Source: Antarcticibacterium flavum (GTDB lineage: Bacteria; Bacteroidota; Bacteroidia; Flavobacteriales; Flavobacteriaceae). From it: a stretch of 64,000 bases of DNA. Positions 44,179 to 53,146 of the stretch are shown here, in pieces. Below the pieces are notes generated by a model that ran no database searches, was not told the DNA's origin, and saw only the letters and a list, made by a program, of their open reading frames with translations. The stretch's first letter is position 1, and each line of letters begins with the position of its first letter. Made by a program: the position numbers and the translations under genes. Location: positions 1,364,001 to 1,428,000 of the forward strand of contig NZ_CP040812.1 in the NCBI RefSeq assembly GCF_006159205.1, in the 5' to 3' direction.

Positions 44179-45147
44179 ATGAGAACACAGCACAAGACTA
44201 CCTTTGCCTCTTCCTTTGAAGAAGACTGCTACAATGGCTTAACCAGTTATCCAAAATACCTGTTATCCAAATATATCTATGACCAGAAGGGTGATAAATT
44301 ATTTCAGGATATTATGGACCTGCCGGAATACTATCTCACCAATTGTGAATATGATATTTTGCAAAGGCATACATCTGGAATTGCTGCGCACCTAGCCGGG
44401 CCCAATGGTTTTGACCTTATAGAACTGGGAGCGGGGGACGGTAAGAAAACCAAGGTCCTTTTGCGGCATCTGGCAGAAAAAAATGTGAACTTCAATTATC
44501 TCCCCGTTGATATAAGCGAAAACGTACTAAAGGAACTCGAAAATTCTTTAAAAACTGAACTTCCCGAAGTCTCAGTGAACATCCAGCAGGGTACTTATTT
44601 TCAAACCCTTGAAAAACTGGCAAATTACAGCTCCCGAAAAAAGGTGATTATGATGCTTGGATCCAACATTGGTAACCTCTTGCACAAGGATGCCATCAAT
44701 TTCCTCAAAAATATTTCGGCTGCAATGAGTGAAGAGGATATGTTGTTCATGGGCTTTGACCAAAAGAAGGACCCCCAGATAATCCTTGATGCCTATAATG
44801 ATCCCACAGGAGTAACGGCGGCCTTTAATAAAAACCACCTGGTGAGGATCAACAGAGAGCTGGGAGGGAATTTTGACACAGATTCCTTTATGCATTGGGA
44901 AACCTATGATCCCGAGTCTGGAACCGCAAGAAGTTTCCTGGTAAGCATGATCGAACAAACGGTTAATATAGATGCTCTTGGCCTGGAAGTGCATTTTGAT
45001 AAATGGGAAACCATTCATACCGAGATCTCTCAAAAATATGATGACCAAACAGTGAACTGGCTTGCAAAGGAGGCCAATCTTAAGCCGGTTGAATTCTTTA
45101 CAGATGAGAGGAGTTATTATAAAAACTATATTTTTATGAAGATCTAG
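44179..45147 (+). CDS. egtD: L-histidine N-alpha-methyltransferase EgtD
   Basis: A 322-residue SAM-dependent enzyme that trimethylates histidine, the first step of ergothioneine synthesis. It shows the EgtD start (LTSYPKYLLSKYIYDQKGDKLF), LPEYYLTNCEYDIL, the SAM motif IELGAGDGKKT (81-91), PVDISENVLKEL, MLGSNIGNL, and the C-terminal EISQKYDDQTVNWLAKEA. Length matches the family. The second gene of egtBD. It ends without an obvious terminator, and the DUF427 gene follows on the same strand after 63 bp. Confidence 0.94.
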   Translation: MRTQHKTTFASSFEEDCYNGLTSYPKYLLSKYIYDQKGDKLFQDIMDLPEYYLTNCEYDILQRHTSGIAAHLAGPNGFDLIELGAGDGKKTKVLLRHLAEKNVNFNYLPVDISENVLKELENSLKTELPEVSVNIQQGTYFQTLEKLANYSSRKKVIMMLGSNIGNLLHKDAINFLKNISAAMSEEDMLFMGFDQKKDPQIILDAYNDPTGVTAAFNKNHLVRINRELGGNFDTDSFMHWETYDPESGTARSFLVSMIEQTVNIDALGLEVHFDKWETIHTEISQKYDDQTVNWLAKEANLKPVEFFTDERSYYKNYIFMKI

Positions 45148-45210
45148 CCCTTATAAAGCCTTATTATTTAAGAAAAACCACAGGTAAAGGACCCTAAAAA
45201 TAATTGATCA

Positions 45211-45492
45211 ATGAAAGCGATTTGGAATGGTACTATAGTAGCAGAAAGTGATGATACGCGCATCGTGGAGAACAATCATTATTTCCCGAAGGAATCGATA
45301 AATGATGAGTACTTCAAGTCCAGCGACACTCACACCCGTTGCCCCTGGAAGGGAAAAGCTCATTACTACAACCTCGAAGTCGATGGAAAGATGAATAAAG
45401 ACGCAGCCTGGTTTTACCCCGATGCCAGCCATGCTGCAAAACCAATTGAGGGTTATGTGGCGTTTTGGAAAGGGGTTGAGGTGAAGGAGTAG
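45211..45492 (+). CDS. DUF427 protein
   Basis: A 93-residue protein of the DUF427 family: MKAIWNGTIVAESDDTRIVE, the FPKESI segment, HTRCPWKGKAHYYNLEV with conserved Cys and His, AAWFYPDASHAA, and GYVAFWKGVEV. The fold is a small beta-barrel (Mal d 1-like/YjbR are unrelated); function unknown. It may be transcribed with egtBD. The stop lies in the first TCGTTAGG-like repeat of the following cluster. Confidence 0.9.
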   Translation: MKAIWNGTIVAESDDTRIVENNHYFPKESINDEYFKSSDTHTRCPWKGKAHYYNLEVDGKMNKDAAWFYPDASHAAKPIEGYVAFWKGVEVKE

Positions 45493-46075
45493 TCGTTAGG
45501 TGGTTGTAGGTTGTAGGTTGTCTGTTGTCTGTTGTCGGTTGAAAAGGTTGTAAGTTGTAAGTTGGAAGTTGTAGGTTGTAAAAAAGTGGAGAGTGGAAAG
45601 TGGAGAGTGGAGAGCGGATAGTCAACGCGTGTTATGCTGTAGGGGTTGGGCTTGCCCCCACCCGAAATTTGTCGGTTGTAGGCTGAAAAAAGTGGAATGA
45701 AGGAAAGTGGAAAGAGGATAGTTGGGACGTGGAAAAAGGTAGAATGTTGTAAAAGGTGTAGGTTGTAGGTTGAAAAAAAAGTTGTAGGTTGTAGGTTGTA
45801 GGTTGTAGGTTGTAGGTTGTAGGTTGTAGGTTGTAGGTTGAAAAAAAGTTGTCGGTTGTAGGCTGAAAAAAGTGGAAAGAAGGAAAGTGGAAAGAGGATA
45901 GTCGGGACGTGTAAAAAATGGAAGTGGTAGATTAAAAAATGTTGACGGTTGTCGGTTCAAAAACCACGAAACATTGCATCTCAACGGCTGCTGTTTTTTC
46001 TCTTATCTCTAATCTCTTCTCTTGGTTCCTGGTTCTTGTCTCTCGATTCCAGTAACAAACTCCAGACTCCAGATT
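45493..46075. repeat. Gene-free heptamer cluster with an 8-copy perfect array
   Basis: No gene is seen. GTTGTAG/GTTGTCT/GTTGTCG heptamers run through most of it, interrupted by AGTGGAAAG-GTGGAGAG units. At 45781-45840 there are eight perfect tandem copies of GTTGTAG. Near-duplicate segments (GGCTGAAAAAAGTGGAA...) occur at about 45680 and 45862. From 46009, CTCTTCT, TTGGTTC and ACTCCAG heptamers reach the end of the PLP-enzyme gene. Confidence 0.85.
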
Positions 46076-47164
46076 TTAGACGCTCCCTTTCAACACCCTC
46101 AACAGCTCCTCCAGTTCCTCCTCTGTGTTGAAGTAATGAAAACTTACCCGTATCCCCTCCCCTCTTTGGGAGCAAATAATGTCATTGCTTCTTAATTGGT
46201 TGAAGAGCTTATCATCTCCTTGTAGATTGAAGATAGAAGAATGAATTTTCCTTTTGACAACTCTATCTTCCAACAGGTTCATTTTCGTGAATTCTTCCTT
46301 TGCTTCCCCGGCGAGGTTTTTCACACGTTCTTCCACCACCTTCATCCCAACATCCTTAAGCAGCTGTAGGGCCACTTTTAAGCTTCCGTAGTTTAGGGTA
46401 TCCTGGTGGCCCGGCTCGAACTTGCCAAGGAAATTTCCTTCCTGTGCCTTATATTTCCCCTGCAGGGAATTGAATCCGGAGGTTTTTGGGGCGATCTTAT
46501 TGGGGGCAGATTCACTAAAAAGTATAAAAGCATTTCCATATCCCGCATTTAGCCATTTATAGGTGCTTGTGATAACCACATCCAGGCCGGAAGCATCGAA
46601 GTCAAATATCTCTGTACCGCAAAACTGGGTACCATCTGCAACAAAAAGTGTTTCGGGATAAAGTTGCTTCAGTTTTGAAAGAAAGGAGATTGGCAATTTG
46701 ATTCCGCTTATATACTGTACTAAACTAAAAGCAAAAACATCTGGGGTATTTGCCTTAAAAGCAGTTTCAATATGCTCTTCCAGGTTTTCATCTATAACAG
46801 CATAATTTACTTCAAAATCCCTGGATGTTACAGCCCAGTTGATGGAGGGATAATCCTCATCCAGAAGTAAGACCTTTTTACCTTTTTCTATACCCTCCAG
46901 AAGGGTATTAAAGCCGTAAGAAAAATTGGGCACCAAAGCCACCCGGTTAGCAGCACAATTAAAGAAATTACCCACTGTTTCTCTCACTCCTGCAAGGAGT
47001 TTGCCTTGTTTTTCCTTTAAAATGCTTGCTGAAACCAGGAAATCCAGATCGTGCTCCTGCCTGAAATCAAATACCTTTTCTGAAAGCAGCCCCGAGGCTG
47101 CAGTATTTAAATAGACATATTGCTGGAGTACAGGGAAAGGTTTTCTTAAATTCTTCATAAGCAT
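46076..47164 (-). CDS. Class V aminotransferase-fold PLP enzyme
   Basis: A 362-residue PLP enzyme of the cysteine-desulfurase/NifS-like class V group; the start may be two codons later (MKNLRK). It shows YLNTAASGLLSEKV, N-F-S-Y-G-F-N-T-L-L, LLLDEDYPSINW, the PLP-binding Asp in LFVADGTQFCGT and the Schiff-base Lys in VVITSTYKWLNAGYGNAF. The C-terminus is the usual small domain. Reaction unknown: desulfurase, lyase or transaminase. It faces egtBD-DUF427 convergently, so a role as the ergothioneine C-S lyase (EgtE) is an attractive but unproven idea. Confidence 0.82.
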   Translation of the reverse strand: MLMKNLRKPFPVLQQYVYLNTAASGLLSEKVFDFRQEHDLDFLVSASILKEKQGKLLAGVRETVGNFFNCAANRVALVPNFSYGFNTLLEGIEKGKKVLLLDEDYPSINWAVTSRDFEVNYAVIDENLEEHIETAFKANTPDVFAFSLVQYISGIKLPISFLSKLKQLYPETLFVADGTQFCGTEIFDFDASGLDVVITSTYKWLNAGYGNAFILFSESAPNKIAPKTSGFNSLQGKYKAQEGNFLGKFEPGHQDTLNYGSLKVALQLLKDVGMKVVEERVKNLAGEAKEEFTKMNLLEDRVVKRKIHSSIFNLQGDDKLFNQLRSNDIICSQRGEGIRVSFHYFNTEEELEELLRVLKGSV

Positions 47165-47221
47165 TTTAACATTGGAGTAAAAAATCTTTAAATTTGAGTA
47201 GATACTAAAGTACTTCTTATT

Positions 47222-47668
47222 ATGTTTTCTAAAAAGAAAAACCCCTCCAAACTAGATTCTGAACAACGTGAACTTTATGAGAATGCCCGGCGCAGGACTC
47301 TACAGAAAAAGAGATTATTCCAGCATTTTGTAGTTTTCCTTGTTGGCGCAGTATTACTTATAGTGGTGAACGTTGTAATTGGATATAAGGAGGAATTTAC
47401 CCCGTTGGGTTACAACTGGTTTGTATGGGCTATTTTAATATGGACCTTCTTCTTTCTCATTCACCTTATCAATGTATTTGTAACCAGTAGTTTTATGGGT
47501 AAGGAATGGGAGCAGAAACAAATGGAAAACCTGGTAAGAAAACAACGGGAACGTATTGAGGAGTTGGACAGAAAGGTTAAGAAAGACCATCCCGCACCTA
47601 CAAAAAACCCCGATCCTGCCCCTGCCAGGGAAGAACCCCCCAGCCCAGGAATCCCGACCATCCACTAA
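47222..47668 (+). CDS. 2TM domain protein
   Basis: A 148-residue membrane protein of the flavobacterial 2TM domain family. The N-terminus is basic (RRRTLQKKRLFQHF), followed by two transmembrane helices (about 35-53 and 68-88) and a conserved tail GKEWEQKQMENLVRKQRE. The last 35 residues are rich in Pro. The same domain is found in LytTR-type sensor kinases and as stand-alone proteins; function is unknown. It is 11 bp from the dihydrofolate reductase gene, so they are co-transcribed. Confidence 0.85.
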   Translation: MFSKKKNPSKLDSEQRELYENARRRTLQKKRLFQHFVVFLVGAVLLIVVNVVIGYKEEFTPLGYNWFVWAILIWTFFFLIHLINVFVTSSFMGKEWEQKQMENLVRKQRERIEELDRKVKKDHPAPTKNPDPAPAREEPPSPGIPTIH

Positions 47669-47679
47669 ACACATAAAAT

Positions 47680-48162
47680 ATGCTTACAATAATAGCTGCC
47701 GCCGCAGAGAATAACGCCCTTGGAAAAGACAATGATCTTGTATGGCATCTACCAGATGATTTCAGGAGATTTAAGAAACTAACCTCCGGCCACCATATCT
47801 TAATGGGAAGGAAAACTTTTGAGTCTTTCCCACAGCCGCTGCCAGACAGGACCCATGTTGTGATCACCAGGCGCGATGACTATAAAAAGCCGGGCATCGT
47901 AGTGGTGCATTCCCTGGAAAGAGCGGTGGAACTAAGCAATGAAGATCCCCAGCCATTTATTATTGGCGGCGGGGAGATCTATGAGATGGCGATGGATGTG
48001 GCAGATAGGATAGAACTCACCAGGGTGCATGGCAAATTTGAAGCCGACACATTTTTTCCTGAGATCGATGAAAATAAATGGAAGCTGGTGAGGGAGGAAT
48101 TTCATGAGAAGGATGAAAAGCATAAGTATGCTTTTACGTACCTCACCTATGAGAGGAAATAA
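47680..48162 (+). CDS. folA: Dihydrofolate reductase
   Basis: A 160-residue DHFR that reduces dihydrofolate with NADPH. Landmarks are IIAAAAENNALGKDNDLVWHLPDDF with the catalytic Asp, GHHILMGRKTFESFP, PLPDRTHVVITR, and the cofactor loop FIIGGGEIY. It closes the cycle with ThyA encoded 5.3 kb upstream. The stop overlaps the start of the next gene by 14 bp. Confidence 0.96.
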   Translation: MLTIIAAAAENNALGKDNDLVWHLPDDFRRFKKLTSGHHILMGRKTFESFPQPLPDRTHVVITRRDDYKKPGIVVVHSLERAVELSNEDPQPFIIGGGEIYEMAMDVADRIELTRVHGKFEADTFFPEIDENKWKLVREEFHEKDEKHKYAFTYLTYERK

Positions 48163-49012
48163 CGATAACGCAAATATTATTCAAAAGATCGCTGCCGGTA
48201 ACCAGCTGGAGGTAAAATCCTGCCGGCCTTTGGGAGGTGGAGATATCAACGAGGTTTACCTTCTTGAAACAGCAAAAGATAAGTTTATTATAAAATTAAA
48301 TGACGCCTCTAGATTCCCCGGGATGTTCGAGGCCGAAAAAGAAGGCCTGGAAGAACTTTCAGCGGCAGGTGTGATAAAGGTCCCGGAAGTAAAAAAGGTT
48401 GGCGAAGAAAGCGGCGCATCATATATTTTAATGGAATATATAAATTCAGCCAAACCGCCTATAGATTTCAGCAGGAAATTTGGACAACAACTTGCAGCCC
48501 TTCATAAGACCACGGCAAAGGATTTCGGGTTTAAGTCAAACAATTATATAGGCAGCCTTCCGCAGTGCAACACCTCCTGCACAACAGCGGCAGAATTTTA
48601 CATTACCCAGCGGCTGGAGCCTCAAATTAAAATGGCAAAGGATAAGGGGAACGACCTGGGAGATCCTTCAGCATTATACAAAAACTGTGAGGCATTAATC
48701 CCCCAGGAACCACCTGCCCTGGTACACGGCGATTTGTGGAGCGGAAATTATATGGTAGGCAACCGGGGAGAACCCTGTCTTATTGATCCTGCCGTTTCCT
48801 ATGCTCCCCGTGAAATGGACCTGGGGATGATGAAGCTATTTGGAGGTTTTGACAAAGAGATCTTTGAAACATACGAGGAACATTTTCCTACAGAAGCCGG
48901 CCTGGAAGAAAGGATCCCGCTGTGGCAACTTTACTACCTGCTGGTACACCTCAACATCTTTGGCAGTGGTTATAGATCACAGGTCTCTTCTATCCTGAAC
49001 AGGTACTCGTAA
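48149..49012 (+). CDS. Fructosamine kinase family protein
   Basis: A 287-residue kinase from the ATG at 48149 (MRGNNDNANIIQK), which overlaps the end of folA and so suggests translational coupling. A longer frame exists but would be mostly inside folA. Features: GGGDINEVYLLET, KFIIKLN (ATP-binding Lys), FEAEKEGL, ILMEYI hinge, the catalytic loop VHGDLWSGNYMV and IDPAVSYAPREMDLGM. The family phosphorylates fructosamines and ribulosamines, so it may repair glycated proteins or cofactors. Confidence 0.9.
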   Translation: MRGNNDNANIIQKIAAGNQLEVKSCRPLGGGDINEVYLLETAKDKFIIKLNDASRFPGMFEAEKEGLEELSAAGVIKVPEVKKVGEESGASYILMEYINSAKPPIDFSRKFGQQLAALHKTTAKDFGFKSNNYIGSLPQCNTSCTTAAEFYITQRLEPQIKMAKDKGNDLGDPSALYKNCEALIPQEPPALVHGDLWSGNYMVGNRGEPCLIDPAVSYAPREMDLGMMKLFGGFDKEIFETYEEHFPTEAGLEERIPLWQLYYLLVHLNIFGSGYRSQVSSILNRYS

Positions 49013-49107
49013 TTTTACAAATCTTAACCCTAAATCGTTTTCTTTTAGGAATTTATTAACTCACATGCTTTTCACTGCTTGGTAACTTGTAGCAAAAATA
49101 TATAACT

Positions 49108-49608
49108 ATGAGTACGGAAAATTTGACGAGTAAAGAGGCGCTGGAAAAAATGACAAGTTTGGTAGATGATATCAAATTTACGATGCTTCTAACCGACCTT
49201 GATACACAACCCATAAGTGCGGTTCCAATGACCACCAAAAAAGTAGATGAGCACGGGGACATTTGGTTTTTAAGTGGCTTGAACAGTGACCACAATTCCA
49301 ACATTGTGAAAAACCCAAAGGTACAGTTGCTTTACAGCGCTCCCGGTGACATGGAGTTTATAAGCATTTATGGAGATGCGACCATTTCTACAGACAAAGC
49401 GGTACTCGAAGAATTATATAATAAAAAGGATGATGCCTGGTTCACAGGAGTAGATGATCCAAATCTTACAGCAATAAAAGTAGTACCTAAGGAAGCTTAT
49501 TTCTGGGATACCAAAGACAATAAATACGTGAGCCTGTTCAAAATGGGGATTTCAGCAATAACAGGCGATAAAGCAGATATTGGTGAAAAAGGAAAATTAA
49601 AGTTTTAA
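49108..49608 (+). CDS. Pyridoxamine 5'-phosphate oxidase-fold general stress protein
   Basis: A 166-residue protein of the split-barrel flavin-binding group (general stress protein 26-like). Signs are IKFTMLLTDLDTQPISAVPM, DIWFLSGLNSDH, NPKVQLLYSAPGDMEFISIYGDATI, WFTGVDDPNLTAIKVVPKEAYFWD, broken here into separate short strings of a continuous pattern. It probably binds FMN or F420-like flavin; the substrate is unknown. Monocistronic, with its own terminator. Confidence 0.85.
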   Translation: MSTENLTSKEALEKMTSLVDDIKFTMLLTDLDTQPISAVPMTTKKVDEHGDIWFLSGLNSDHNSNIVKNPKVQLLYSAPGDMEFISIYGDATISTDKAVLEELYNKKDDAWFTGVDDPNLTAIKVVPKEAYFWDTKDNKYVSLFKMGISAITGDKADIGEKGKLKF

Positions 49609-49626
49609 CTGCGAAATCTCACCAAC

Positions 49627-49668
49627 AGACCTCATAGCATATACATGTTATGAGGTCTTTTTTTTTAT
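49627..49668 (+). terminator. Terminator of the PNPOx-like gene
   Basis: Perfect 10-bp stem AGACCTCATA / TATGAGGTCT and a T-run of about ten, 19 bp after the stop. Confidence 0.9.
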
Positions 49669-49697
49669 TTCTATTTTAGCCAAATCAAATTTCTACT

Positions 49698-50579
49698 ATG
49701 AAAGCATATATTTTTCCCGGACAGGGAGCGCAGTTTACAGGAATGGGACTCGATCTATTTGAAAAATACCCGCAAGCCCGACAGCTTTTTGAAAGGGCCA
49801 ATGAGATCCTGGAATTTCCTATCACAGACATCATGTTTAATGGTACTGCAGAGGATCTTAAGCAAACAAAGGTTACACAGCCTGCAGTGTTTTTACATTC
49901 GGTTATACTTAGCAAGGTGCTTGGTGATTCCTTTAAGCCAGACATGGTTGCAGGACACTCCCTTGGGGAAATTTCTGCACTTGTCGCCAATCAAACCCTT
50001 GATTTTGAGTCGGGATTAAAACTAGTTTACAAAAGGGCACTTGCCATGCAACATGCCTGCGAATTGCAACCCTCAACAATGGCAGCAGTGCTGGGCCTTG
50101 AAGACTCTATAGTAGAAGCAGTTTGTGCAGAGGTGGATGGCGTTGTGGTGGCAGCCAATTATAACTGTCCCGGCCAACTTGTGATCTCTGGTAGCGTTGA
50201 GGCAGTAGAGACCGCATGTGAAAAACTTAAAGAACGAGGAGCTAAAAGAGCTATGATCCTCCCAGTAGGCGGTGCTTTCCATTCTCCCTTAATGGAACCT
50301 GCAAGAAAGGAACTGGCAGCAGCCATTGAAAATACCACTTTTAAAACGCCTATTTGTCCAGTGTATCAAAACGTGACCACCTTTGCAGTTACAGATCCCG
50401 AAGAGATCAAGAAGAATCTTATTTTCCAGTTAACAGCCCCGGTGAAATGGACCCAAAGTGTACAAAATATGATTGCAGATGGGGCTACTCATTTTACAGA
50501 AGTTGGTCCCGGGAAGGTATTGCAGGGACTGGTAAAGAAAATTGACCGGAATGCAGAGGTAAGTTCAGCTGAAGTTTAA
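49698..50579 (+). CDS. fabD: Malonyl-CoA:ACP transacylase
   Basis: A 293-residue FabD that loads malonyl groups on acyl carrier protein for fatty acid synthesis. It begins KAYIFPGQGAQFTGMG. It has the nucleophile Ser88 in GHSLGE, the Arg in KRALAMQ, the catalytic His in GGAFHSPLM, and QLTAPVKWTQSV near the end. It stands alone after a terminator, away from other fab genes. Confidence 0.96.
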   Translation: MKAYIFPGQGAQFTGMGLDLFEKYPQARQLFERANEILEFPITDIMFNGTAEDLKQTKVTQPAVFLHSVILSKVLGDSFKPDMVAGHSLGEISALVANQTLDFESGLKLVYKRALAMQHACELQPSTMAAVLGLEDSIVEAVCAEVDGVVVAANYNCPGQLVISGSVEAVETACEKLKERGAKRAMILPVGGAFHSPLMEPARKELAAAIENTTFKTPICPVYQNVTTFAVTDPEEIKKNLIFQLTAPVKWTQSVQNMIADGATHFTEVGPGKVLQGLVKKIDRNAEVSSAEV

Positions 50580-50710
50580 AATTCTGCAGGTAAATTCAAT
50601 TGTTTTGCAAAAAAATTCATTGAATTTGCAAAGAAGGTATTGTTTTTGCTAACATTTTGAATAATTAATAATCAAAAGGGACCCCTACTACCTTCTTAAT
50701 CCTCCTATAC

Positions 50711-53077
50711 ATGAAGAACTTTACTTTTGTTTACCTGTTTATTTTAATGCTGTCCCCTGCTGTAATTTTTGGTCAGGCTCCACAGAACATTAAGAAACTC
50801 GAAGAAAAATACACTGAATATTTTAAACTTGACAGGGAGGTAGTTTTTTTACATCTCAATAAAACTACGGTATTACCCAAGGAGAATCTGTGGATCTCTG
50901 CCTATGTCTATAATCCAAAGCTTCACCTCCCAAATAAGGAAACAGCCAATTTAAACATAGATATATTTTCAGAAGATGGTAAATTCCTGGATTCCAAAAC
51001 TATCCTGGTTTCTGGTGGTAAAGGTTCCCTCTATTTTGATCTTGATCCAAATACTTTTGCACCCGGCACCTATTATTTAAGAGCCTCCACCAATTATATG
51101 CGCAATTTCGAGGAGGATCTCTCATATCTTCAATCTTTTACAATTTATGCAGAAGGTGAGCCACGGGAAAGAGCAAAGGAAAGTTTTGACCTACAGTTAT
51201 TGCCAGAAGGTGGACATTTGGTCACAGGAGTATTAAGCTCTGTAGGTGTTAAGCTTATCAACGATAAAGGCAGGGGAACTTCTTTTACAGAAGCAAAGGT
51301 ATTAAATTCTGCCGGCGTGGAAATAACCTCATTTGATTCCAACGATTTTGGAATGGCAAGATTTAATTTGACACCCCGTGAGAATGAAGCTTACAAAGTG
51401 GTTTTGACCACTGGAAATGGCGAGCAAATTTCGAAGAAAGTTCCCCAGGCGCAAATGAGCGGGATCGCCTTAACAAGCTATGAACGTAAGGATTTCTATA
51501 TTTTCTCCCTTAAAACCAATGAGGAAACCAGGCAGTCGCTGGATGACAAGAAATTTTTTCTGGCAATCCATAAGGATGGGGCAATCAAAGATGTCGCCTT
51601 CCAGTTCCCTGAAAATAAACTGGAAGCTAATATTCGGGTGGAAAAAGATTCTCTTTTTACAGGGGTTAATACTATCACTGTTTTTAATGAAGCCCTTGAA
51701 CCGGTCCTGGAGCGTCTTATTTTTAATTCCCGTGATCTAAAACATCTACCTGTAGCAGCTAAGAATACTGCCAGGCGTGGGGATTCTCTTAGCGTGGAAC
51801 TCACGGCTTCCAGGCCATTGAACAACAATTCGATGAGCATTTCGGTGCTACCAGCGAAAACCCTGGCGTACAATGCAAATCATTCAATTGTTTCTGCTTT
51901 TTACCTAAAGCCTTATATAGAAGGAAGTATTGATCACGCTACTTATTATTTTTCCCCGGGAGAGGACCAAAGAAAGATGTACGATCTGGATCTATTATTA
52001 CTCACCCAGGGCTGGAGCAAGTACAACTGGAACAAGATCTTTTCCAAACCTGCTCAGGAAATCTACGCTTCTGAAACCGGATTTAGCATAGAAGGAACTA
52101 TTACCGGGCGAAATGCAAAAAAACACACCAGCCTTTTTGTTCGGTCTGAGGATTCCGGTCTTTTGGAATTTGTTGAGATCAATGAGGACGACACCTTCCG
52201 GGTGGATAATCTTTATATTGAAGATAGTACCGCACTGGCAATTGGCCTGGTAAACGAGAGGAATGATAAAATAACCAAACCCAGGGTATCATTTAGAATT
52301 AGTCCGGTAAAAACCAGGCAACAACCCCTGGCTGCTTCAAAGATGTCAAAAACTTTTCCGGTAGAGGAGACATATACCAATAGAGACAGGATTGACTTGA
52401 TAAGTAGTGATGTATCACTGGATACTATTTCTCTTATAGGTATAAAAAAGGATAGTCAAAAATTTCGAAATGAAAGTAACACCTTTCAGGAAGAAGTTGC
52501 TATCACAGATGATATAGCAAGCCGGTATTTTTATGTTACAGATCTTATTGCAAAAAAGGGGTTTAGAGTTATAAGAACCCCCACCAGTGTAGAGATTATC
52601 AATAATATTCCATTCAGTTTGAATGGCAATCAAAGCCCGTTGATTATATTCAATGGAGCTCCTATGGTAAATGGAGCCGAGATGTTAATTGACCTGCAGA
52701 CTTCACAGGTGGAATCAATTGTTATAAATAAAAGAGGAGAAGGCTATGGTATGCAGGGTGGAAACGGGGTTATTAAGGTCGTAACCAAAAGAGGAGCCGG
52801 CACGACGCAGTATTCAGATACGATGTTATCAATAATTGCCGATAATGGATTTAGCAAAGACAGGGAGTTTTACACCCCCCGGTATTCCTCTTATACCTCC
52901 CAGGCTTATGAGGAATTTGGAACTATTGACTGGATCTCAAATCTAAGTTTGGATGCTGAAGGTAAGGCACAATTCAAGATCTTAAACACTCTACAGCCAG
53001 AGGTAAAGATAATTATTGAAGGAATAAATTCTGAAGGTTACCTAATATCGGAAGAGTTGATGGTAAAGACAATGTAA
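50711..53077 (+). CDS. Outer-membrane-associated MG2-like and TonB plug-domain protein
   Basis: A 788-residue exported protein (signal peptide 1-21). Residues about 35-140 resemble a macroglobulin MG2 domain (REVVFLHLNKTTVLPKENLW...YYLRASTNYMRNF). The middle part is beta-rich without named domains. Residues about 640-700 resemble a TonB-dependent receptor plug (PLIIFNGAPMVNG, VESIVINKRGEGYGMQGGNG, VIKVVTKRG). No beta-barrel follows, so it is not a receptor. Bacteroidota have many such MG2-plug proteins, of unknown role, perhaps as chaperones or carriers at the outer membrane. Monocistronic. Confidence 0.82.
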   Translation: MKNFTFVYLFILMLSPAVIFGQAPQNIKKLEEKYTEYFKLDREVVFLHLNKTTVLPKENLWISAYVYNPKLHLPNKETANLNIDIFSEDGKFLDSKTILVSGGKGSLYFDLDPNTFAPGTYYLRASTNYMRNFEEDLSYLQSFTIYAEGEPRERAKESFDLQLLPEGGHLVTGVLSSVGVKLINDKGRGTSFTEAKVLNSAGVEITSFDSNDFGMARFNLTPRENEAYKVVLTTGNGEQISKKVPQAQMSGIALTSYERKDFYIFSLKTNEETRQSLDDKKFFLAIHKDGAIKDVAFQFPENKLEANIRVEKDSLFTGVNTITVFNEALEPVLERLIFNSRDLKHLPVAAKNTARRGDSLSVELTASRPLNNNSMSISVLPAKTLAYNANHSIVSAFYLKPYIEGSIDHATYYFSPGEDQRKMYDLDLLLLTQGWSKYNWNKIFSKPAQEIYASETGFSIEGTITGRNAKKHTSLFVRSEDSGLLEFVEINEDDTFRVDNLYIEDSTALAIGLVNERNDKITKPRVSFRISPVKTRQQPLAASKMSKTFPVEETYTNRDRIDLISSDVSLDTISLIGIKKDSQKFRNESNTFQEEVAITDDIASRYFYVTDLIAKKGFRVIRTPTSVEIINNIPFSLNGNQSPLIIFNGAPMVNGAEMLIDLQTSQVESIVINKRGEGYGMQGGNGVIKVVTKRGAGTTQYSDTMLSIIADNGFSKDREFYTPRYSSYTSQAYEEFGTIDWISNLSLDAEGKAQFKILNTLQPEVKIIIEGINSEGYLISEELMVKTM

Positions 53078-53092
53078 AGAGGTCTTAAGCAT

Positions 53093-53132
53093 AAAAAGAA
53101 ATCCTGATCTGCTTCGATCAGGATTTCTTTTT
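53093..53132. terminator. Bidirectional terminator between convergent genes
   Basis: Long perfect stem GAAATCCTGATC / GATCAGGATTTC with a 6-base loop, A-run on the left and T-run on the right. It serves the plug protein gene (+) and the amidohydrolase gene (-). Confidence 0.9.
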
Positions 53133-53146
53133 ATGTTTAGATTATA

